Source: Kitasatospora sp. GP82
GTDB taxonomy: Bacteria > Actinomycetota > Actinomycetes > Streptomycetales > Streptomycetaceae
Assembly: GCF_029892105.1 (NCBI RefSeq)
Contig: NZ_JARZAJ010000029.1
Span: 27,910 to 91,909 of the forward strand
Reading direction: 5' to 3'
DNA length: 64,000 bases
Shown here: positions 41,933-51,595 of the stretch, piece after piece
Layout: every line of letters begins with the position of its first letter
Numbering within the stretch: position 1 is the first letter of the stretch
Notes under the pieces: model-generated
What the model was told of the DNA's origin: nothing
The model's input: the letters and a program-made list of their open reading frames with translations, nothing else
Databases searched by the model: none
Position numbers and translations under genes: made by a program

Positions 41933-44065
41933 GTGCACGTCATAGAGACTTACTTCGAGTGCGGGGGCTTCGACCACCGCTTCCTGCAGGGCGGCATCTC
42001 CGTCTACCTGTGGAACCTGTCCAAGGCGCTCGCCGGACAGGGCCACCGCGTCTCCGTCGTCACCCCCGCCCACGGCCGCCTCGACGACCTCCGCGCCGAC
42101 CACGACCTGGAGACCCTCGACTACGAGGACAGCTACGAGCTGCCGCTGGTGCTCGACCCGGCTACCTGGGGCCCCGCCTTCCCGCCCGAGGTCGGCATCC
42201 CGCTGACCACCACGGCCCATCGGCTGCGCCTGGACGGCGTGGACCTGTACTTCCTGTCCAACCGCCTGCTGGACGAACTGCCCGACCGCTTCTACCCGCC
42301 TTACCACACCAAGGGCAGCGACCTGGTCTTCTTCAAGCCGCTCGGCTACCAGGTGGACACCGTGCGGTTCGTCCGCCGGTACTTCGCCGATGAGAAGGCG
42401 CTGATCCACGCGCACGAGCCGTATTACCACTACCTGCTCCCCGCAGCCTTCCGCGATGACCCGTCCAAGCTGGTGGTCGGGACGGTGCAGAGCAACATGC
42501 CGATCACCAAGAAGGTCTACCGGCCCAAGGTCGAGCGGTTGTTGCAGTTTCTGGACGCCCCGGTCACGCTGCCTGCGGAGGACGAGGCACCGGACAGCCC
42601 GCGCAGCGAGCACGAGACGATCCTGAGCGCATATCAGCAGCGCACGCACCTGCACTACGAGTACGGTCCCGGGCACGTGCGGGTCTACGACCTCGTCGCC
42701 GACCACGCTGACCTGGTCGACTTCCTGTCGCCGGGGCACCTGGCGTTCTACACGGACTTCGCGAATACCCCCTTCGAACGGCCATTCACACGACTTCCGG
42801 TGCGCGAGACGGTGGCCCGCAACGCCCACAAGAGCTTCGTCGGCGGCTGCGCCATAGGCTCCCGCTGGACCGCTGCGGAGCGGCCCGCCGTGGACCGGGC
42901 GGCGGTCCTCGGCGGGCTCGGGCTCGCCCCTGACCTGCCGACCTTCTTCCATAACGCCCGCTATGCGGTGAACCACAAGGGCCAGGTCGAGCTGTTCCGG
43001 GCGGTGGACCGGGTGCTCGACGAAGGGCTCGCCGCCAACTTCGTGCTGCGCTGCATCAGCGACGGCGGGATCGACGACCCGTACCTGCGCGAGGTCGTCG
43101 AACGCCACAGGGGCCGCATCCACCTGGAGTGCGAGCGGGTCGAGGAGCAGCGGATCCTGGAGTACGCGGCCTCCTCCGACTTCTGCCTGTTCCCCTCGAA
43201 GTTCGAGATGGACACGTTCCTCATCGCCCAGGGTGAGGCGATGTCCGTCGGCGCCGTTCCCATTGCCACTGCCCAGCTGGGCATGGCCCACTTCGGGCAC
43301 GTCGCCGATCCCCTGGACGGCCCTTTCGCGGCGCGGGCCACCGGCTTCGCCGTCAACCGCTCCTTCGCGGAGGACGACGCGCTCCTCGTCGACGCCCTCG
43401 CCGCGCGTATCCGCCAGGCCGCCGCCCTGCTGCGTGAGCGCCCCGGGGATTACCGCCGGCTCCGGGCCAACGCCATTGCCACGGCAAGGGAGTTCACCTG
43501 GGACCAGGTCGCCCGGCTCCACCTGGAGGCATTCACCCGGCTGTGGGAGGGGCGCCGTCCCGAGCCGGACGCGGACCTGCTGCTGCGGCACGGCTGGTTC
43601 GACCTGCTGCCGGGCGAGACTTACCGGACCCGTCCGGATGCCATCGCCGAGGCCGCCGCCGAGTTCGGCGACGCCGACGCCTACCGGCGCTGCCATGAGC
43701 TCCACCCGACCGCGGCGCACGCCCTGTTCGAAGCGGCCTGGGTGCGCGCCGACTTCGATCGCTGCGCGGCCGCCGCCGAGGGCGCCCCTTCGCTACGTGC
43801 CCGCCTGGACGGGCGCTGCACCGTGGCGGACGGCCGGATCGTCTACCGCCTGCCCCACGCGGAACGCGTCGAGCTCGTCGCCCTTGCCCCGCCCCGCCCC
43901 GGCCGCCGGGAGGTCTCCGTACGCCCGCTGGAGCGCACGGCGCCCGGCGTGTTCACCGGTGTCCTCGGCGGCGGATGCGAACACACCCACCCTGGAGGGG
44001 AATTGACCCTGCTGCTGACTCTGGCTGACGGTCGCTCCGCCTGGGACGTGGTGCGCCATGACTGA
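41933..44065 (+). CDS. Large glycosyltransferase, starch/glycogen-synthase-like
   Basis: A 710-residue GT-B protein. The N-terminus (E-C-G-G-F-D-H-R-F-L-Q-G-G-I-S-V-Y) has the K/Q-x-G-G loop of GT5 starch synthases. The second domain has F-F-H-N-A-R-Y-A-V-N-H-K-G-Q near residue 345 and the acceptor/donor motif P-S-K-F-E-M-D near residue 422. About 170 extra residues follow the GT domains and look like a sugar-binding module. GTG 41933 is preferred over GTG 41915 because AAGGAG lies about 9 nt before it. It may join a cyclitol to glucose, as proposed for starch-synthase-like enzymes in acarbose-type clusters. It overlaps the next gene by 8 bp. Confidence 0.82.
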   Translation: MHVIETYFECGGFDHRFLQGGISVYLWNLSKALAGQGHRVSVVTPAHGRLDDLRADHDLETLDYEDSYELPLVLDPATWGPAFPPEVGIPLTTTAHRLRLDGVDLYFLSNRLLDELPDRFYPPYHTKGSDLVFFKPLGYQVDTVRFVRRYFADEKALIHAHEPYYHYLLPAAFRDDPSKLVVGTVQSNMPITKKVYRPKVERLLQFLDAPVTLPAEDEAPDSPRSEHETILSAYQQRTHLHYEYGPGHVRVYDLVADHADLVDFLSPGHLAFYTDFANTPFERPFTRLPVRETVARNAHKSFVGGCAIGSRWTAAERPAVDRAAVLGGLGLAPDLPTFFHNARYAVNHKGQVELFRAVDRVLDEGLAANFVLRCISDGGIDDPYLREVVERHRGRIHLECERVEEQRILEYAASSDFCLFPSKFEMDTFLIAQGEAMSVGAVPIATAQLGMAHFGHVADPLDGPFAARATGFAVNRSFAEDDALLVDALAARIRQAAALLRERPGDYRRLRANAIATAREFTWDQVARLHLEAFTRLWEGRRPEPDADLLLRHGWFDLLPGETYRTRPDAIAEAAAEFGDADAYRRCHELHPTAAHALFEAAWVRADFDRCAAAAEGAPSLRARLDGRCTVADGRIVYRLPHAERVELVALAPPRPGRREVSVRPLERTAPGVFTGVLGGGCEHTHPGGELTLLLTLADGRSAWDVVRHD

Positions 44066-45200
44066 CGGGGTGCGCGCCGCGCTGCTGGCCGGCGGCGAGG
44101 GCCGCCGCATGGGTGCGCTCGGCTCGGGTCGGCTCAAGCCGCTGGTCCCGTTCGGCGGCTCCTGCCGGCTCATCGACTTCTCGCTCGCCAACGCCGAGGC
44201 CTCCGGCTTCGACGAGGTGCTGCTGCTGTCCCAGCATGAGGAACGGCAGTTGATGGACGACCTGTACCGCACCTGGTGGCGGCCCGGCTTCCGGGTCCAT
44301 TTCGGGCCCTACGACCGGGCCTACCGTGCCGGCGAGGGCTACCGGGCCCCGGACCGGACCGCGCCGCCGGAGCGGGGTACCGCGGACGCGCTGATCCGCA
44401 AGGCCCCGTACCTGTTCGGTCCGGGCACCTCCGAGGTCCTGGTGCTGCACGCGGACCACGTCTACCGCTTCGACTACCGGCCGCTGATCGCCGCCCACCG
44501 CCGTTCCGGCGCCGCGCTCACCCTCGCCTACCAGCGGATCGAGCGACGCTACGTCCACCTGTTCGGCATGGTCGAGTTCGACACTGCGGGCCGGCTCACG
44601 TCCTTCGTCGAGAAGCCCGCCGAGCCGACCAGCGACCTGGTCTTCGCCGCGTTCTGCGTCTTCGACGCGGCCCGGCTGCACCACTACCTGGAACGCCTGG
44701 ATGGCACCGACTGGCAACACGACATCAGCAGGGACGTCATCCCGGCCATGCTTGCCGGCGGCGAGCTGATCCTCGGCCACGAGGTCTGCGGGCACTGGGA
44801 GGACATCGGCACCGTCGACCGGTACCACCGGGCCCACCTGGCGCTGCTGGATCACGATCCGAGCATGACGGTCAATCAACTACCGCATACCGTACGTCCC
44901 GCGGTGGCGCGCCGACTGGTCACCGCAGGCCCCGGACTGACCCGCAGCCTGGTCGCAGCCGACCTGGCCAACGACGGACTCGTCGAGCACAGCGTCGCCT
45001 TCCCGGGCGCCCGCGTCGGGGCCGGGGCGCGGGTGCGCCGCAGCGTGCTGCTGCCCGGCGCCGCCGTCCCGGCCGGGGCCGAGATCGACGGCGCGATCGT
45101 TCTGGAGGACGGCACCGTGCAGCAGGTAGCACCCCCGCAGCCTGCCGGGTCAGTCCGGACCGCAGCGGGCCTGCCCACCCGGGGAGGCGTCCGTGGCTGA
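44058..45200 (+). CDS. GlgC-like nucleotidyltransferase
   Basis: A 380-residue sugar-1-phosphate nucleotidyltransferase. The signature L-L-A-G-G-E-G-R-R-M-G near residue 9 and K-P-L-V-P-F-G-G near residue 27 bind the nucleotide. R-G-T-A-D-A-L near residue 109 and H-A-D-H-V-Y-R near residue 133 complete the active site, and a left-handed-helix-like C-terminus follows. It resembles ADP-glucose pyrophosphorylase; in validamycin and acarbose clusters related proteins (ValB, AcbR) activate the cyclitol-1-phosphate. It likely makes the NDP-cyclitol donor for the nearby glycosyltransferases. ATG 44058 overlaps the glycosyltransferase stop. Confidence 0.88.
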   Translation: MTDGVRAALLAGGEGRRMGALGSGRLKPLVPFGGSCRLIDFSLANAEASGFDEVLLLSQHEERQLMDDLYRTWWRPGFRVHFGPYDRAYRAGEGYRAPDRTAPPERGTADALIRKAPYLFGPGTSEVLVLHADHVYRFDYRPLIAAHRRSGAALTLAYQRIERRYVHLFGMVEFDTAGRLTSFVEKPAEPTSDLVFAAFCVFDAARLHHYLERLDGTDWQHDISRDVIPAMLAGGELILGHEVCGHWEDIGTVDRYHRAHLALLDHDPSMTVNQLPHTVRPAVARRLVTAGPGLTRSLVAADLANDGLVEHSVAFPGARVGAGARVRRSVLLPGAAVPAGAEIDGAIVLEDGTVQQVAPPQPAGSVRTAAGLPTRGGVRG

Positions 45201-46218
45201 CGCTTACACGGTCGTCGACGTGGGTGGCACCACCCTGCGCACCGCCCGCTACGAGCCTGCGACGGGCGCCCTGACCGACATCCGCCGCATCCCGACCGAG
45301 GGCTTGGGCCGCCATCCCGGCGCCCCGGTGCCGCTGCTGCAGGCCAAGGTGGCGCGGCAGCTGGCCGACCTGGCCGCGGAGGCCGTAGCGCGGCACGGCA
45401 GTCACGCGCTCGGCGTCGCCTTCGCCGGACCGATCACCGCCGACGGGCGCGTGCTGACCGCGCCCACCATCTGGGGCGAGCGCGGCGGGCCGCTCCCGCT
45501 GCGGCTGCTGCTGGAGGAGCGGCTCGGGCTCCCCGTGGTCGTCGTCAACGACCTGACGGCCGCAGTGTGGCGCTACGTCGGCGGCCCGGACGAGGCCCCG
45601 TTCTGTCTGATCACGGTGAGCTCGGGCATCGGCAGCAAGGTGTACCGGGCGGGCGAGGTGCTGCTGGACGCCGAAGGCCACGGCGGCGAGCTCGGCCACT
45701 GGACTTGTGATCCCTCCCCGTTCGCGCCGCCGTGCGACTGCGGGGGCCGCGGCCACCTCGGCGGGATCGCCTCCGGCCGCGGCATGCTGGCCGCCGCGCG
45801 CCGCGCTGCCCACGCCGATCCGGAGGGCTACGCCCGCTCGGCCCTCGCGCGCGCCGCCGCGGACCCGGAGCAACTGGACAACCCGGCCCTGGTGGCGGCG
45901 ATCCGCGCCGAGGACGCGTTCGCCACGGCGGTGCTGCGGGGCGGCCTGGCCCACCTCGCCTCCGCCATCACATCGGTATTCACCTCGATCGGCGTGCGCC
46001 GGTACATCCTGATGGGCGGCTTCGCCCTGGCCGTTGGGCCCCGGTACGTTGCGCTGCTCACCGAGGAGTTGGAACGCCTCGGCTGCTTCGGCCTGGATCC
46101 GGCGGAGATCCGCCGGATGGTCGCGCTCGGCGCGCCCGACGACGATCACGGACTGATCGGCGCCGGACGGCTACTGGCCGCGCGGGGCGCAGCGCACAGG
46201 GTGGTGACGGCTGCGTGA
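45193..46218 (+). CDS. ROK-family kinase, divergent (cyclitol/sugar kinase)
   Basis: A 341-residue ASKHA-fold kinase. The phosphate-1 loop D-V-G-G-T-T-L-R starts near residue 9; catalytic Asp is in V-V-N-D-L-T-A near residue 118; G-H-G-G-E-L-G-H-W lies near residue 158. The ROK zinc motif is altered: C-D-C-G-G-R-G-H in place of C-x-C-G-x-x-G-C. Validamycin ValC and acarbose AcbM, also glucokinase-like, phosphorylate C7-cyclitols, so this is a good candidate for the same step. GTG 45193 overlaps the nucleotidyltransferase stop by 8 bp. Confidence 0.87.
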   Translation: MADAYTVVDVGGTTLRTARYEPATGALTDIRRIPTEGLGRHPGAPVPLLQAKVARQLADLAAEAVARHGSHALGVAFAGPITADGRVLTAPTIWGERGGPLPLRLLLEERLGLPVVVVNDLTAAVWRYVGGPDEAPFCLITVSSGIGSKVYRAGEVLLDAEGHGGELGHWTCDPSPFAPPCDCGGRGHLGGIASGRGMLAAARRAAHADPEGYARSALARAAADPEQLDNPALVAAIRAEDAFATAVLRGGLAHLASAITSVFTSIGVRRYILMGGFALAVGPRYVALLTEELERLGCFGLDPAEIRRMVALGAPDDDHGLIGAGRLLAARGAAHRVVTAA

Positions 46219-47129
46219 CCTCCACTGTGCCCCGCGCCGACGGGGCCACCACCCTGATCGTCGGCAGCGGTTTCGTCGGGCGCGCGGTGGCCGTCCGGGT
46301 GGCCCGGGATGGCGGCCACGCCGTGCTCGCCTCCCGCCGCCCGCCCGCCCGGGAGGGCGCGCCGTGGGTGCGCCTGGACGCCTCCGACCCGGCCGCCTGC
46401 GCCCGCATCGTGGACCAGGTGCGGCCCGACCGGCTGGTCCTGGTCCACGGGCCCTCCGACGTGACCTGGTGCGAGGCCAACTCAGCGCGCGCCGAAGAGC
46501 TGCACACCGCCGCTGCGGCCCACCTCACGGCTGCCGCGGCCGGCCGCCGCCTCGTCCTGGTCTCCACTGACAACGTCTTCGACGGCTCCTCCGCCGACAA
46601 CGACGAGTCCGCCGCCACCGCCCCCGCCAATGCCTACGGGCGGGCCAAGCTGGCCGCCGAGCGGATCGTCCGCGCCGCCCCGGACACCACGGTGCTGCGG
46701 GTGAGCCTGGTCTACGGCTGGGAGCCGGCCGACTCGGCGAAGTGGCTCAACTTCTTCGCCGCCTGCGCCCACCGGCTCCGCTCGGGGGAGACCATCGAAG
46801 CCCCGAACGACCAGTGGACCACCCCGGTCCTGGTGGGCGACGTCGCGGCGGTGACCGCCGCCGCCCTGGCGCCGGGTGCGCCCGCGCTGCTCCACCTCGG
46901 CGGTCCCGACAGGGTGTCCCGCGCCGCCTGGGCCGAGGCGATCGCCGGCGGTCTGGGCGTGCCGCGCACCCGTGTGCTCCGGGTGCCCCGGGCCCGCGGC
47001 CGGTACGCGAGCCGCCCCGCCCACACCTGTCTGACCAGCTCCCTCCTGGACGACTTCCTCCTGCGGCATGGGCTGCGGGTGCGCGGCGTCGCCGAGGGGG
47101 TCCGCGAGCTGTTGGAGGTCCGACCGTGA
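46215..47129 (+). CDS. NAD-dependent epimerase/RmlD-like SDR
   Basis: A 304-residue extended SDR. The Rossmann motif is G-S-G-F-V-G-R near residue 17, with S-T-D-N-V-F-D-G near residue 117 and catalytic Y-G-R-A-K near residue 141. The family includes dTDP-4-dehydrorhamnose reductase. Here it probably reduces or epimerises an NDP-cyclitol or sugar intermediate. GTG 46215 and the end both overlap the neighbouring genes by 4 bp. Confidence 0.87.
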   Translation: MTSTVPRADGATTLIVGSGFVGRAVAVRVARDGGHAVLASRRPPAREGAPWVRLDASDPAACARIVDQVRPDRLVLVHGPSDVTWCEANSARAEELHTAAAAHLTAAAAGRRLVLVSTDNVFDGSSADNDESAATAPANAYGRAKLAAERIVRAAPDTTVLRVSLVYGWEPADSAKWLNFFAACAHRLRSGETIEAPNDQWTTPVLVGDVAAVTAAALAPGAPALLHLGGPDRVSRAAWAEAIAGGLGVPRTRVLRVPRARGRYASRPAHTCLTSSLLDDFLLRHGLRVRGVAEGVRELLEVRP

Positions 47130-47671
47130 TCCGCACCGTCCGCTCCCGTGAGGTCTACCGCAACGCGTGGATGACCGTCCGCGAGGACGACGTCCTGGGC
47201 GATGACGGCGCTCCCGGCCAGTACGGGGTCGTCGACAAGCCGGACTACGCGCTGGTGATCCCCCGTCAGGAGGACGGCAGCGTACACCTCGTGGAGCAGT
47301 ACCGCTACCCGGTCGGCGGACGCTACTGGGAGTTCCCCCAGGGCTCCTGGCCCGCCGGCCACCAGGGCGCCTCGCCGCTCGACCTGGCCCGCGCCGAGCT
47401 GCGCGAGGAGACCGGACTGCGGGCCACCCGGATGACCTATCTCGGCCGGCTGCACGTCGCCTACGGCTACTCCAGCCAGGGCTGCCACGTCTTCCTCGCC
47501 GAGGAGCTGACCCAGGGCGTGCCCGAACGGGAGGCCACCGAGGCCGACATGTGCCAGCGCCGGGCCGACGCGGAGGAGTGGCGCGAGCTGGTCCGCTCCG
47601 GCCGAATCACCGACGCGGCGACGCTCGCCGCACACGCCCTGCTGACGCTGCACCAGCCGGAGGGGAGATGA
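47126..47671 (+). CDS. Nudix hydrolase (ADP-ribose-pyrophosphatase-like)
   Basis: A 181-residue protein with the Nudix box A-R-A-E-L-R-E-E-T-G-L near residue 91, preceded by W-E-F-P-Q-G-S-W. The first Glu of the box is replaced by Asp (G-A-S-P-L-D), while R-E-x-E-E metal residues remain. It may hydrolyse an NDP-sugar or NDP-cyclitol to the phosphate, or clean up dead-end nucleotides. It is coupled to both neighbours by 4-bp overlaps. Confidence 0.87.
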   Translation: MIRTVRSREVYRNAWMTVREDDVLGDDGAPGQYGVVDKPDYALVIPRQEDGSVHLVEQYRYPVGGRYWEFPQGSWPAGHQGASPLDLARAELREETGLRATRMTYLGRLHVAYGYSSQGCHVFLAEELTQGVPEREATEADMCQRRADAEEWRELVRSGRITDAATLAAHALLTLHQPEGR

Positions 47672-48519
47672 CCGCGCCACCCCGCTTCACAGTCGTCGCC
47701 ACCGATCTGGACGGCACCCTGCTCCGCGACGACCTGACGGTTTCCGTACGCGCTCGTACCGCGCTTGCCCGGGCACAGGCGTACGGCGCCCGCCACCTGG
47801 TTGTCACCGGCCGCCCGGCTGGCGGCTGCCGCAGCCTTCTGGCGTCCCTGGACTACGGGGGTCTGGCCGTGTGCGGCCAGGGCGCGCAGCTGTACGACGC
47901 CACGGCGCACCGGCTGCTGTCCACGGCCCGCCTGGACCGGCCCACCGTACGGGCGCTGGTCGACCGGATCGCCGAGGCCGCCGGACCGCTGGAGTTCGGC
48001 ATGGTCACCGCGGGCCTGACCGGGGAATTCCTGGTCACCAGCGCCTTCGGCGAGCGGGTCCGGCACGGGTGGCGTCTGGTGCGTGACCCGGAGGAGCTGT
48101 GGGCACAGCCGGTGGAGAAGGTGCTGATCCGCGGCCGCCGGATGGACGACGACCGGCTGGCTGCGCTGGCCATGCGGATCTGCGCCGGCCGGGTCGCGGT
48201 CACCCACTCCGGGGAGGGCATGATCGAGCTGTTGCCCGTCGGCGTCAGCAAGGGCAACGGCCTCGCTGCGGCCGCCCGTCTGCTCGGCTTCTCCGCCGCC
48301 GACACCGTCGCCTTCGGCGACATGCCCAACGACATCCCGATGCTCGACTGGGCCGGGCACGGCGTCGCCATGGGCAACGCCCACCCGGACGTGCTTCACC
48401 GCGCCGACGAGATCGCCCCCACCAATGAGGAGGACGGCGTCGCCGCGGTCCTGGAGCGACTCTTCCCACCCGTCCATCACCACACAGAACCGGGCCGCAC
48501 CCATGCCCCGCTCCGCTGA
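47668..48519 (+). CDS. HAD-superfamily phosphatase (Cof type)
   Basis: A 283-residue HAD hydrolase. The nucleophile motif is D-L-D-G-T-L-L near residue 13, the motif III lysine is in K-G-N-G-L-A-A near residue 194, and motif IV is F-G-D-M-P-N-D-I-P-M-L. A large C2 cap lies between. It probably removes a phosphate from a cyclitol or sugar phosphate, as AcbJ/ValO-type phosphatases do in related pathways. The 3' end overlaps the amylomaltase start by 17 bp. A relic of a similar gene is present at 34400-34550. Confidence 0.88.
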   Translation: MTAPPRFTVVATDLDGTLLRDDLTVSVRARTALARAQAYGARHLVVTGRPAGGCRSLLASLDYGGLAVCGQGAQLYDATAHRLLSTARLDRPTVRALVDRIAEAAGPLEFGMVTAGLTGEFLVTSAFGERVRHGWRLVRDPEELWAQPVEKVLIRGRRMDDDRLAALAMRICAGRVAVTHSGEGMIELLPVGVSKGNGLAAAARLLGFSAADTVAFGDMPNDIPMLDWAGHGVAMGNAHPDVLHRADEIAPTNEEDGVAAVLERLFPPVHHHTEPGRTHAPLR

Positions 48520-50599
48520 CACCAACCGCGACCTGGCCGCGCTGGCACGCCTCCACGGTGTGGCAACCCGCTACACCACCGACCTGGGCCAGCCGGTCGA
48601 CATCTCGCCCGACACCCTGCGCGCCGTGCTCGCCGCCCTCGGCGCCGACACGAGCAGTTCCGGCGGCATCCGCGAAGCCCTCGCCGAGCGCCAGGAGGCA
48701 TTCGCCCACCGGCTGCTGCCGCCCACCGTTGTGCTGCGCGCGGGCCGTCCGCCGACCGACCTGGCCACCCCGCCCGGGGCCGAGCTGTGGATCGAGACCG
48801 AGCAGGGCACCCGCCACGGGATCGGTGCCCTCGGCAAGGAGCTGGTGGACCTCCCCATCGGCCGCCACGTCCTGCACGCCGAACGCGGAGGCCGGGCCGA
48901 GGCCGTTCCGCTGCTGGTCGCCCCGGAACGCCTGGCAGGGCCGGGGCGCCGCCACTGGGGCTTTCTGGTGCAGCTGTACTCGCTGCTCTCGCACCGCTCC
49001 TGGGGCCTGGGCGACCTCGGTGACCTGGCCGAACTCGCCTCCTGGGCGGGCGGGCTGGGCGCCGGGTTCGTCCTGCTCAACCCGCTGCACGCCTACGTGC
49101 CGGGGCCGCTGCCCGACCCGTCCCCGTACCGGCCGAGCAGCAGGCGCCATCCCGACCCGATGAACCTGTGCGTCGAGGCCGTCGCCGAGTTCGCCGAGCT
49201 GACCGGCGACGACCGCGCACAGGCCGACCGACTGCTGGCGCAGGCAAGGGAGTTGAACAAGGGGGTGCAGGCGGGCGCGCTGATCGACCGCGAGGCCGCC
49301 CGGTCCCTGAAGCTCCAGGCACTCGAGCTGGTGCACCAGGTCCCGCTCGCCCCCGCCCGGGAGCAGGCCTACCGGCGCTACGTCGAGGCCGGCGGCCGGG
49401 GGCTGGACGACTTCGCCCTGTGGTGCGCGCTCGCCGAGGTGCACGGCCCGCGCTGGCGCTCCTGGCCCGACGGGCTGCGCACTCCCGACGGCATCGGGAC
49501 CGCGGCGGCACGGGCCGCGCTCGGCGACCGGGTCGCCTTCCACCGGTGGCTGGCCTGGCAGGTCGACGAGCAACTCGACCGGGCGCAGCTCGCCGCGACG
49601 GAGGCGGGCATGGCGATCGGGCTGATGCACGATCTCGCGGTGGGCGTGGATCCGGAGGGCGCGGACGCCTGGTGCTTCCAGCCGTACCTCGCGGGCGGGA
49701 TGACCGTCGGGTGCCCGCCCGACGACTTCAACCGCAGCGGGCAGGACTGGGGGCTGCCGCCCTGGCGTCCCGACACCCTGGCCGCGTCCGGCTACGCGCC
49801 GTTCGCCGAGGTGGTGCGGGCGACCCTGCGGCGGTCCGGCGCGCTGCGGCTGGACCATGTGATGGGCCTGTTCCGGCTCTGGTGGATCCCCGAGGGTGCC
49901 CCGGCCGACCAGGGCACCTACGTCCGCTACGACCACGAGGCGCTGCTGGGCGTGCTCGCCCTGGAGGCGCACCGGGCCGGGAGCATCGTCATCGGCGAGG
50001 ACCTGGGCACCGTCGAGCCCGGGGTACGCGAGGAGTTGACCGACAGGGGAATCCTGGGCACCTCGGTCCTGCGGTTCGAGTACGCGGGCGGCTCGGAGGA
50101 GCGCTCCGGGCCGTTGCCGGCCGAGGAGTGGCGCGCGGACTGCCTCGCCACGCTGACCACCCACGACCTGCCCAGTACGGCCGCCTGGCTGGACGGCGAG
50201 CACCTCCGGCTCCACCAGCGGCTGGGCCTGCTCACCCAGCCGGTGGACCAGGCCGAGGCCGCAGCGGCGGCCGAACGCGAGGGCTGGCTGGCCGAGTTGG
50301 GGCGGTGCGGGCTGCTCGAACCGGACCACCCCTCGGGCGACGCGGACTCCGGGGCCGCCCCGGGGCGCGAGACGCTGGCCCTGCACCGCTTCCTCGCCCG
50401 GACCCCGGCGAAGCTCCTCGGCGTCTGGCTCCCGGACACCGTGGGCGACCGGCGCCCGCAGAACCTGCCCGGCACCTCCCACGAGTACCCCAACTGGCGC
50501 CTACCCGTGGCAGATTCGCAGGGAAGCGCGTTGACCCTGGAAGACGTGCGTGCCCACCCGGGCCCGAGCGTGGTCGCCGATCTCTACCGCGACCTGTGA
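48503..50599 (+). CDS. malQ: 4-alpha-glucanotransferase (amylomaltase, GH77)
   Basis: A 698-residue GH77 enzyme with the bacterial N-terminal extension of MalQ. Catalytic residues are the nucleophile Asp451 (L-R-L-D-H-V-M-G), acid/base Glu499 (I-G-E-D-L-G) and stabilising Asp555 (T-H-D-L-P-S). S-W-G-L-G-D-L-G-D and S-P-Y-R-P-S-S-R-R-H are also typical. It transfers alpha-1,4-glucan segments. An amylomaltase (AcbQ) is found in the acarbose cluster, which supports a role in lengthening or trimming a pseudo-oligosaccharide here; a general maltodextrin role is the alternative. ATG 48503 overlaps the phosphatase gene. Confidence 0.9.
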   Translation: MPRSADTNRDLAALARLHGVATRYTTDLGQPVDISPDTLRAVLAALGADTSSSGGIREALAERQEAFAHRLLPPTVVLRAGRPPTDLATPPGAELWIETEQGTRHGIGALGKELVDLPIGRHVLHAERGGRAEAVPLLVAPERLAGPGRRHWGFLVQLYSLLSHRSWGLGDLGDLAELASWAGGLGAGFVLLNPLHAYVPGPLPDPSPYRPSSRRHPDPMNLCVEAVAEFAELTGDDRAQADRLLAQARELNKGVQAGALIDREAARSLKLQALELVHQVPLAPAREQAYRRYVEAGGRGLDDFALWCALAEVHGPRWRSWPDGLRTPDGIGTAAARAALGDRVAFHRWLAWQVDEQLDRAQLAATEAGMAIGLMHDLAVGVDPEGADAWCFQPYLAGGMTVGCPPDDFNRSGQDWGLPPWRPDTLAASGYAPFAEVVRATLRRSGALRLDHVMGLFRLWWIPEGAPADQGTYVRYDHEALLGVLALEAHRAGSIVIGEDLGTVEPGVREELTDRGILGTSVLRFEYAGGSEERSGPLPAEEWRADCLATLTTHDLPSTAAWLDGEHLRLHQRLGLLTQPVDQAEAAAAAEREGWLAELGRCGLLEPDHPSGDADSGAAPGRETLALHRFLARTPAKLLGVWLPDTVGDRRPQNLPGTSHEYPNWRLPVADSQGSALTLEDVRAHPGPSVVADLYRDL

Positions 50600-50629
50600 C
50601 ACCACCGTATCCGAGAGGAACCCCAGCCC

Positions 50630-51595
50630 ATGAGCACCAAGACCGACATCCTCGTGCTGGGCGGCGCCGGCGTGGACACCATCGTCCACGTCCCCGAACT
50701 GCCGCTCCCGTACGCCGACAGCTACATGATCCACCCGGGCATCGTGACCCGTGCGGGGCAGAGCGGTGACTTCGTGGCCCTCGGCGTGACCGCCCTCGGC
50801 CTGCGCACCCACCACATCGACCTGCTCGGCGACGACCCCGAAGGCGACCTGGTCCGTGTGCTCCACCGCGACTGCGGCATCCCGCTCACGGAGGTCCCCT
50901 CGGCCCGGGGCACCAAGCGTGCGGTCAACCTGGTCGGCCCTGACGGGCGGCGACTCTCCCTGTACGACGACACCCGTTCCCAGGAGAGCGACCGCCTCCC
51001 GGACGCCACGGTGCGTGCCCTGGCTTCGGCCAGTCGGCACGCCCATGTGGTGATCACCTACCCGTGCGCCTTCGCGTTGCCCGCACTGCGTGAGGCCGGC
51101 GTGACCATCTCCACCGACCTGCACAACTGGGACGGCGTCAACCCCTACCACGAGCCCTTCGCGCTTGCCGCGGACCTTGTCTTCCTGTCCACCACCGCCC
51201 TGGCCGACCCGGAGCGCACCATGCGCGACATCGCGGCGCGCGGCCGGGCCCGGATCGTCGTCGCCACCGCCGGCGCCGAGGGCGCATACCTGCTGGCCGA
51301 CGGGGAGCTGGCGCACGTGCCCGCGGTCGCCCCGCCCGCCCCGGTGGTGGACACCAACGGCGCTGGCGACGCCTTCGCCTCCGGCTTCCTGCTCGGCTGG
51401 CTCGCCGGCGAGGACGTACGCCGCTGCGCGCTGTACGGCGCGGTGGCCGGAGCGTACGCGTGCACGGTGCCGTCGACCCGCGCCGATGCCATCGGCCGCG
51501 ACGAACTGCTGGCTCGGGCCGCCGATCTGGTGCCGACCTCGGACCCGGCGGCAGGGACCGCCCGGAAGGTCGCGTCCGCCGGGAGCGGCGCATGA
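50630..51595 (+). CDS. PfkB-family carbohydrate kinase
   Basis: A 321-residue ribokinase-fold kinase. G-G-A-G-V-D-T near residue 11 and R-A-G-Q-S-G-D near residue 41 form the substrate site. The anion-hole and catalytic-base motif is D-T-N-G-A-G-D-A-F-A-S-G near residue 240, with Asn for the usual Thr. AcbK, a PfkB kinase, phosphorylates acarbose at O-7, so a self-protecting or activating kinase role fits. ATG 50630 follows GAGAGG. The stop overlaps the GMC oxidoreductase start by 4 bp. Confidence 0.88.
   Translation: MSTKTDILVLGGAGVDTIVHVPELPLPYADSYMIHPGIVTRAGQSGDFVALGVTALGLRTHHIDLLGDDPEGDLVRVLHRDCGIPLTEVPSARGTKRAVNLVGPDGRRLSLYDDTRSQESDRLPDATVRALASASRHAHVVITYPCAFALPALREAGVTISTDLHNWDGVNPYHEPFALAADLVFLSTTALADPERTMRDIAARGRARIVVATAGAEGAYLLADGELAHVPAVAPPAPVVDTNGAGDAFASGFLLGWLAGEDVRRCALYGAVAGAYACTVPSTRADAIGRDELLARAADLVPTSDPAAGTARKVASAGSGA

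Noticed and set aside
48245..50482. Minus-strand frame of about 745 codons opposite the amylomaltase
   Set aside because: Antisense artefact; the plus strand has all GH77 catalytic residues.
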